NCBI RefSeq assembly: GCF_900176645.1
Contig: NZ_FXAN01000060.1
Span: 1 to 49,656, forward strand
Length of the DNA: 49,656 nucleotides
DNA from: Burkholderia singularis
Lineage (GTDB): Bacteria; Pseudomonadota; Gammaproteobacteria; Burkholderiales; Burkholderiaceae
Direction: 5' to 3'
Below the pieces are notes generated by a model. It was not told the DNA's origin and did not search any database. It saw nothing but the letters and a program-made list of their open reading frames with translations. This document shows, one piece after another, positions 47,305 to 49,656 of this stretch. A program made the position numbers and the translations under genes. Every line of letters starts with the position of its first letter. Within the stretch, counting starts at the first letter, position 1.

Positions 47305-47337
47305 GCATAGCGGATGCGGCAAGTGCATCCGCTATGC
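47305..47337. terminator. Hairpin after the MFS gene
   Basis: A perfect 13-bp inverted repeat (GCATAGCGGATGC at 47305-47317 and its complement at 47325-47337) with a 7-base loop lies 38 bases after the MFS stop. There is no adjacent T-run on the plus strand. Confidence 0.6.
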
Positions 47338-47367
47338 CATGCCAATGTGCGACCTCCAGTGCACGCA

Positions 47368-47535
47368 ATGCTGACGGCAATGGCACCCACCAAGCTCGCC
47401 AGTCGCATAGCGTTCGTAGTCCTTGCCATTCTCGTGACGATCGGCCTTGCGGCGCTCGTTTCATGGTCTTTCGCGGGGTATCTAACGTCATCGGTGCTGA
47501 TTTCGCTGCTGTCCGGCTTTTCCTTCTGCGAATAG
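47368..47535 (+). CDS. Possible 55-residue membrane peptide
   Basis: A 55-residue frame with one long hydrophobic segment (IAFVVLAILVTIGLAALVSWSFAG), a short basic N-terminus (APTKLASR) and a hydrophobic C-terminus. A second ATG at 47380 is equally possible, and neither has a clear ribosome site. The composition fits a single-pass membrane peptide; no family is recognised. Confidence 0.45.
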   Translation: MLTAMAPTKLASRIAFVVLAILVTIGLAALVSWSFAGYLTSSVLISLLSGFSFCE

Positions 47536-48043
47536 CAGCGCATAACGACTGCCGCCGCACACGCCGACGACAAATCACCTCACGCGTGCCCGACATCGAT
47601 GCATCCCGCATCGACGCCGCACAGGCGTGACAGCCGCCTGGACTCTTCGTAACGTAGAACGTGACGCTGCCGACAACGGCGTTCAGTTATAATGCAGCAC
47701 CAACTTCTTTGGAAAACTAACTGTACACTGCACGATAAGACGTGCATTGGCTCGTTGCGAGCCCTTGTTTGACCGATCGCCTTGCGAAGCTGGCAAACAC
47801 GGTATCCTCTGGCGCCTCCAATCCCGATCGGACCGGTATTGCGGCCCCTCGCGCCTGATTCACCCCCTCGCCTGTACGACGCGCATCGCCCCGGCAACGC
47901 GAACTATGACGTCTACAACAGGAGGGGCAGCCCATCCCCGCACTTCTCGTCATCGCCCGAGCGTATGTCATTCGGCGCTCGCAACCTCTTGCCTGACCAG
48001 GCACCGCATCATCGGTGTCACACCAATTAACCAGGAACCTTGA
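47536..48043 (+). promoter_or_regulatory. Promoter and long leader of infA
   Basis: A perfect -10 hexamer TATAAT lies at 47688-47693 with a poor -35 region. If used, it gives a leader of about 340 bases before the IF-1 start codon. The leader has a GGCTCG-TTG-CGAGCC hairpin at 47750-47764 and a pyrimidine-rich middle. No protein-coding frame in it has a ribosome site and recognisable family. Confidence 0.45.
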
Positions 48044-48310
48044 ATGGCCAAAGAAGAACTGCTGGAACTCGACGGCATCGTAGACGAAGTACTGCCGGAC
48101 AGTCACTACCGCGTCACGCTCGACAATGGCGTCGTGGTGGGTGCTTATGCGTCTGGCCGTATCCGAAAGAATCACATCCGCATCCTTGCAGGGGATCGTG
48201 TCACGCTGGAACTCTCCGTGTACGATCTGACAAAAGGAAGGATCAATTTTCGACACAAGGACGAACGCAGCGGCGGCTCAACGCGCAGAACAGCCTTTCG
48301 CCGCCGTTGA
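48044..48310 (+). CDS. infA: Translation initiation factor IF-1 (second-type, extended)
   Basis: An 88-residue S1-fold protein of the IF-1 family, which occupies the ribosomal A site during initiation. [28 protein letters not shown] and [39 protein letters not shown] follow the IF-1 pattern over all five strands. A typical IF-1 has 72 residues; here a basic tail [14 protein letters not shown] is added. This form and its place away from ribosomal protein genes suggest an additional infA copy, as seen in other beta-proteobacteria. AGGA stands about 7 bases before the ATG. Confidence 0.92.
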   Translation: MAKEELLELDGIVDEVLPDSHYRVTLDNGVVVGAYASGRIRKNHIRILAGDRVTLELSVYDLTKGRINFRHKDERSGGSTRRTAFRRR

Positions 48311-48332
48311 CACGAGTACGAAAGCCTTGGGA

Positions 48333-48359
48333 CGGCATCATGGCGGAACCATGATGCCG
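48333..48359 (+). terminator. Hairpin after infA
   Basis: A perfect 11-bp stem CGGCATCATGG / CCATGATGCCG with a CGGAA loop begins 22 bases after the infA stop. No T-run follows. Confidence 0.6.
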
Positions 48360-48623
48360 CCCTGAAACCCGGCCCTCCGACGCTTTGTCAACGAAGCACG
48401 GGCAAGTAAATTTCCGCTGTACAAGTCCAGCAATGGGCGTAGCATGAAGCGAATGATTGCCCGGGCCCGTTCCCGCATATCCGCCGACTTCTTTTCGATG
48501 AAACAGGGCTGCCCGCTTTCATCGCAAGCCGAACAACGCGGCCGATCGTGTGAAGACTGAATTCAGTCGCTCGCACTGCTACTGTCTTGCGCCGCATGGT
48601 GATGCGGCCTCAGAGGTGCCCCG
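48360..48623. other. Intergenic region with hairpin before a small gene
   Basis: No gene is supported here. A short frame at about 48444-48560 has no ribosome site or recognisable content. A hairpin GCCGCAT-GGTG-ATGCGGC lies at 48591-48608, directly before the ribosome site (AGAGG) of the next gene, and could affect its translation. Confidence 0.4.
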
Positions 48624-48914
48624 ATGGCAACTAGCTTCCGTCTCTACCGCGGGTTGGAAATTTACCCGCTTGTTTATCCACGTCATACCACCGAGCCCGG
48701 ATACGGGCATAACTACGACGAGGGCTTCAACGCCGCCGTGCGCATCCAGGAGCCGGAAAACCCCGACGGACCATCGCGCAGCCGAGTATTCCAGCTCCCG
48801 GTGGCCAAGCCCTTCCTGAATGCAGGTGATGCGAGGCGAGCATCAACTGCCTATGCGGAGCACCTCATCGACACTTGCTCGCAAGACGCGAGCGTCCTCG
48901 ACCTTGAATTGTGA
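48624..48914 (+). CDS. Small protein of unknown function
   Basis: A 96-residue soluble protein with AGAGG about 8 bases before its ATG. The sequence is protein-like: TSFRLYRGLEIYPLVYPRHT, GYGHNYDEGFNAAVRIQEP and a C-terminal helix ARRASTAYAEHLIDTC, a possible small alpha/beta fold. No family is recognised. It forms a pair with another small gene 75 bp downstream, next to an insertion sequence. Confidence 0.65.
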   Translation: MATSFRLYRGLEIYPLVYPRHTTEPGYGHNYDEGFNAAVRIQEPENPDGPSRSRVFQLPVAKPFLNAGDARRASTAYAEHLIDTCSQDASVLDLEL

Positions 48915-48989
48915 TTCGTCGCGTCCCACGCCAAGCGCTCGCCAGCGCGCCCCTGCGTCGGGATACGCAGGCAAAAATAGAGGTTTTAT

Positions 48990-49229
48990 ATGGATAGAAC
49001 CGACCTATTGAAGCGGATCCGACGTGACGGCTCCGGCATTGTCGACCAATTTTTGCCGTTTGGAGCTCGCGCCGAGTTAGACGGTGTCCTCCGCGACGGT
49101 CATCACGAGATCGATGCGAGTGCATGGCTAATGTTCGTGTCCATTCGCGCACTCTTGCGTAACGACGGCATGGCGAGTTGCGAGTCGGACCATGAGGCGA
49201 GCCAAATCATGGCCCTTCTGAACACGTAA
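48990..49229 (+). CDS. Small protein of unknown function
   Basis: A 79-residue acidic, helical protein (MDRTDLLKRIRRDGSGIVDQ, AELDGVLRDGHHEIDASAWLMFVSIRALL) with AGAGG about 8 bases before its ATG. No family is recognised. It lies between the previous small gene and the insertion sequence. Confidence 0.6.
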   Translation: MDRTDLLKRIRRDGSGIVDQFLPFGARAELDGVLRDGHHEIDASAWLMFVSIRALLRNDGMASCESDHEASQIMALLNT

Positions 49230-49406
49230 CGGCAATTTACCCGTCACGCCACGTTCCGCAGCGGTCATGGCCGCGCGGCAATCATGCAATAAGAGAGAAT
49301 TCGCTTCAATTCAGCCCGCTTCGCCATCGACCTGACGCCGTGCCGCGCAAACGGCGAATACGTGGCCGATGCTCACGCAAGGATTTGGCGCAGGCGTGGC
49401 TCGATG
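49230..49406. other. Sequence between the small gene and the insertion sequence
   Basis: No complete gene is seen in these 177 bases. A minus-strand frame reading toward 49306 may be the tail of a gene interrupted by the insertion, but it carries no recognisable motif. Confidence 0.3.
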
Positions 49407-49447
49407 GTAAGCGTGTCCCCAGCACCGTCTCGACGATGTGAAAGGAA

Positions 49448-49494
49448 GTTGCCAGAGTAGTCCCCACCAAAGTAGTGGGGACCAAAGTGGCAAC
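49448..49494 (+). promoter_or_regulatory. Nested inverted repeat over the tnpA start codon
   Basis: The outer arms GTTGCCA (49448-49454) and TGGCAAC (49488-49494) enclose inner arms GTCCCCAC (49460-49467) and GTGGGGAC (49475-49482). The right outer arm includes the GTG start, so the fold would hide the initiation site. Confidence 0.6.
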
Positions 49495-49656
49495 AGATAC
49501 GCCGAAGAGAACTTCACGCAAAGGCATCCCGAATCACCCGATCGAATTTCGACGGCATCTGGCCAAGCTGGCCTGCGAGCCGGACGTATCGGTGGCGCGT
49601 CTGGCGATGGAGCATGGGGTGAATCCGAACCTGGTGTTCAAATGGCGTCGAGCATT
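49487..49656 (+). CDS. tnpA: IS66-type TnpA (IS3/IS911-like helix-turn-helix protein), partial
   Basis: A GTG-started frame of at least 56 residues that runs off the right edge. The segment PIEFRRHLAKLACEPDVSVARLAMEHGVNPNLVFKWRR is the helix-turn-helix of the IS66 OrfA (TnpA) family; NPNLVFKWRR is the typical ending of its recognition helix. TnpA is needed with TnpB and TnpC for IS66 transposition. The start is placed at 49487 because no in-frame ATG is available and the GTG lies in the nested repeat. Confidence 0.8.
   Translation, partial: MATDTPKRTSRKGIPNHPIEFRRHLAKLACEPDVSVARLAMEHGVNPNLVFKWRRA

Larger units (their letters stand above)
49407..49656 (+). mobile_element. Left end of an IS66-type insertion sequence (partial)
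   Basis: The likely left end starts GTAAGCGTGTCCCC at 49407, as IS66-family inverted repeats begin GTAA. A tnpA-type gene starts 80 bases inside, and the element runs off the window. The eight bases before it (GCTCGATG) would be the target duplication if the other end has the same. Terminus and duplication cannot be confirmed without the right end. Confidence 0.65.

Noticed and set aside
47782..48030. Plus-strand frame of 82 codons in the infA leader
   Set aside because: The Pro/Arg-rich composition, lack of a ribosome site and lack of similarity make it more likely to be untranslated leader, though a vestigial gene is not excluded.
47717..48256. Minus-strand frame of 179 codons over the infA leader
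   Set aside because: It overlaps infA on the opposite strand, has no motif, and its existence is explained by high GC content.

Overview
The window is a GC-rich segment of a Burkholderia genome, most likely the second chromosome of a member of the B. pseudomallei group. The left edge carries the recognisable divergent arrangement bpeT / llpE-bpeE (LysR regulator against the BpeEF-OprC drug-efflux operon). Gene content elsewhere is typical of Burkholderia chromosome 2: many LysR, TetR, IclR and MocR regulators, porins, peripheral catabolism and orphan solute-binding proteins. I see no rRNA, tRNA or CRISPR array. The right edge enters an IS66-type insertion sequence.

Layout. 0-2.3 kb: bpeE start, llpE and bpeT. 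2.5-5.5 kb: an exported serine hydrolase, a BON-domain protein and a porin. 5.7-12 kb: a minus-strand catabolic operon read as acyl-CoA ligase, acyl-CoA dehydrogenase, AMACR-like CoA racemase/transferase and MFS transporter, with a divergent LysR gene; the residues of the racemase point to a 2-methyl-branched acid as substrate. 12-15.3 kb: a DUF4148 protein, a purine-nucleoside-permease-family lipoprotein and selD. 15.5-20.2 kb: the GABA module (MocR regulator divergent from gabT-gabD). 20.2-22.9 kb: a helical-repeat protein and the Aer-type energy-taxis receptor, whose promoter looks sigma-28 dependent. 23.2-26.3 kb: a pcaF-type thiolase and a PcaR/PobR-type IclR regulator flanking a 67-residue peptide gene with a double-glycine (bacteriocin-type) leader. 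26.3-33.6 kb: a complete reductive pyrimidine degradation operon (amidohydrolase, preT, preA, NCS1 permease, dihydropyrimidinase) with a palindrome-covered promoter; a RutR-like TetR gene lies at 35.2 kb beyond a secreted Cys-rich protein of unknown family. 36.3-41 kb: an orphan basic-amino-acid binding protein, a LysO-type lysine exporter, an AstE/aspartoacylase-type hydrolase and an orphan MetQ. 41.2-47.5 kb: a second porin, two small unknown proteins, an alpha/beta hydrolase, a LysR regulator and an MFS transporter. 47.6-49.6 kb: a second-type IF-1 gene with a long leader, two orphan small genes and the IS66-like element.

How the genes work together. The five pyrimidine genes take up uracil or thymine and convert it by reduction, ring opening and decarbamoylation to beta-alanine or its methyl homologue. 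GabT/GabD feed GABA to succinate. PcaF closes the beta-ketoadipate pathway, whose other genes are not here. The 2-methyl-branched acid operon provides transport, activation, epimerisation and the first oxidation, and must hand its product to core beta-oxidation elsewhere.

The observations most worth checking are the double-glycine peptide gene (24.9 kb), the Asp in place of the nucleophile Ser in LlpE, the branched-acid cluster, the promoter/operator of the pyrimidine operon, the sigma-28 promoter of aer, the terminator-like hairpin between gabT and gabD, and the nested inverted repeat over the IS66 tnpA start codon.
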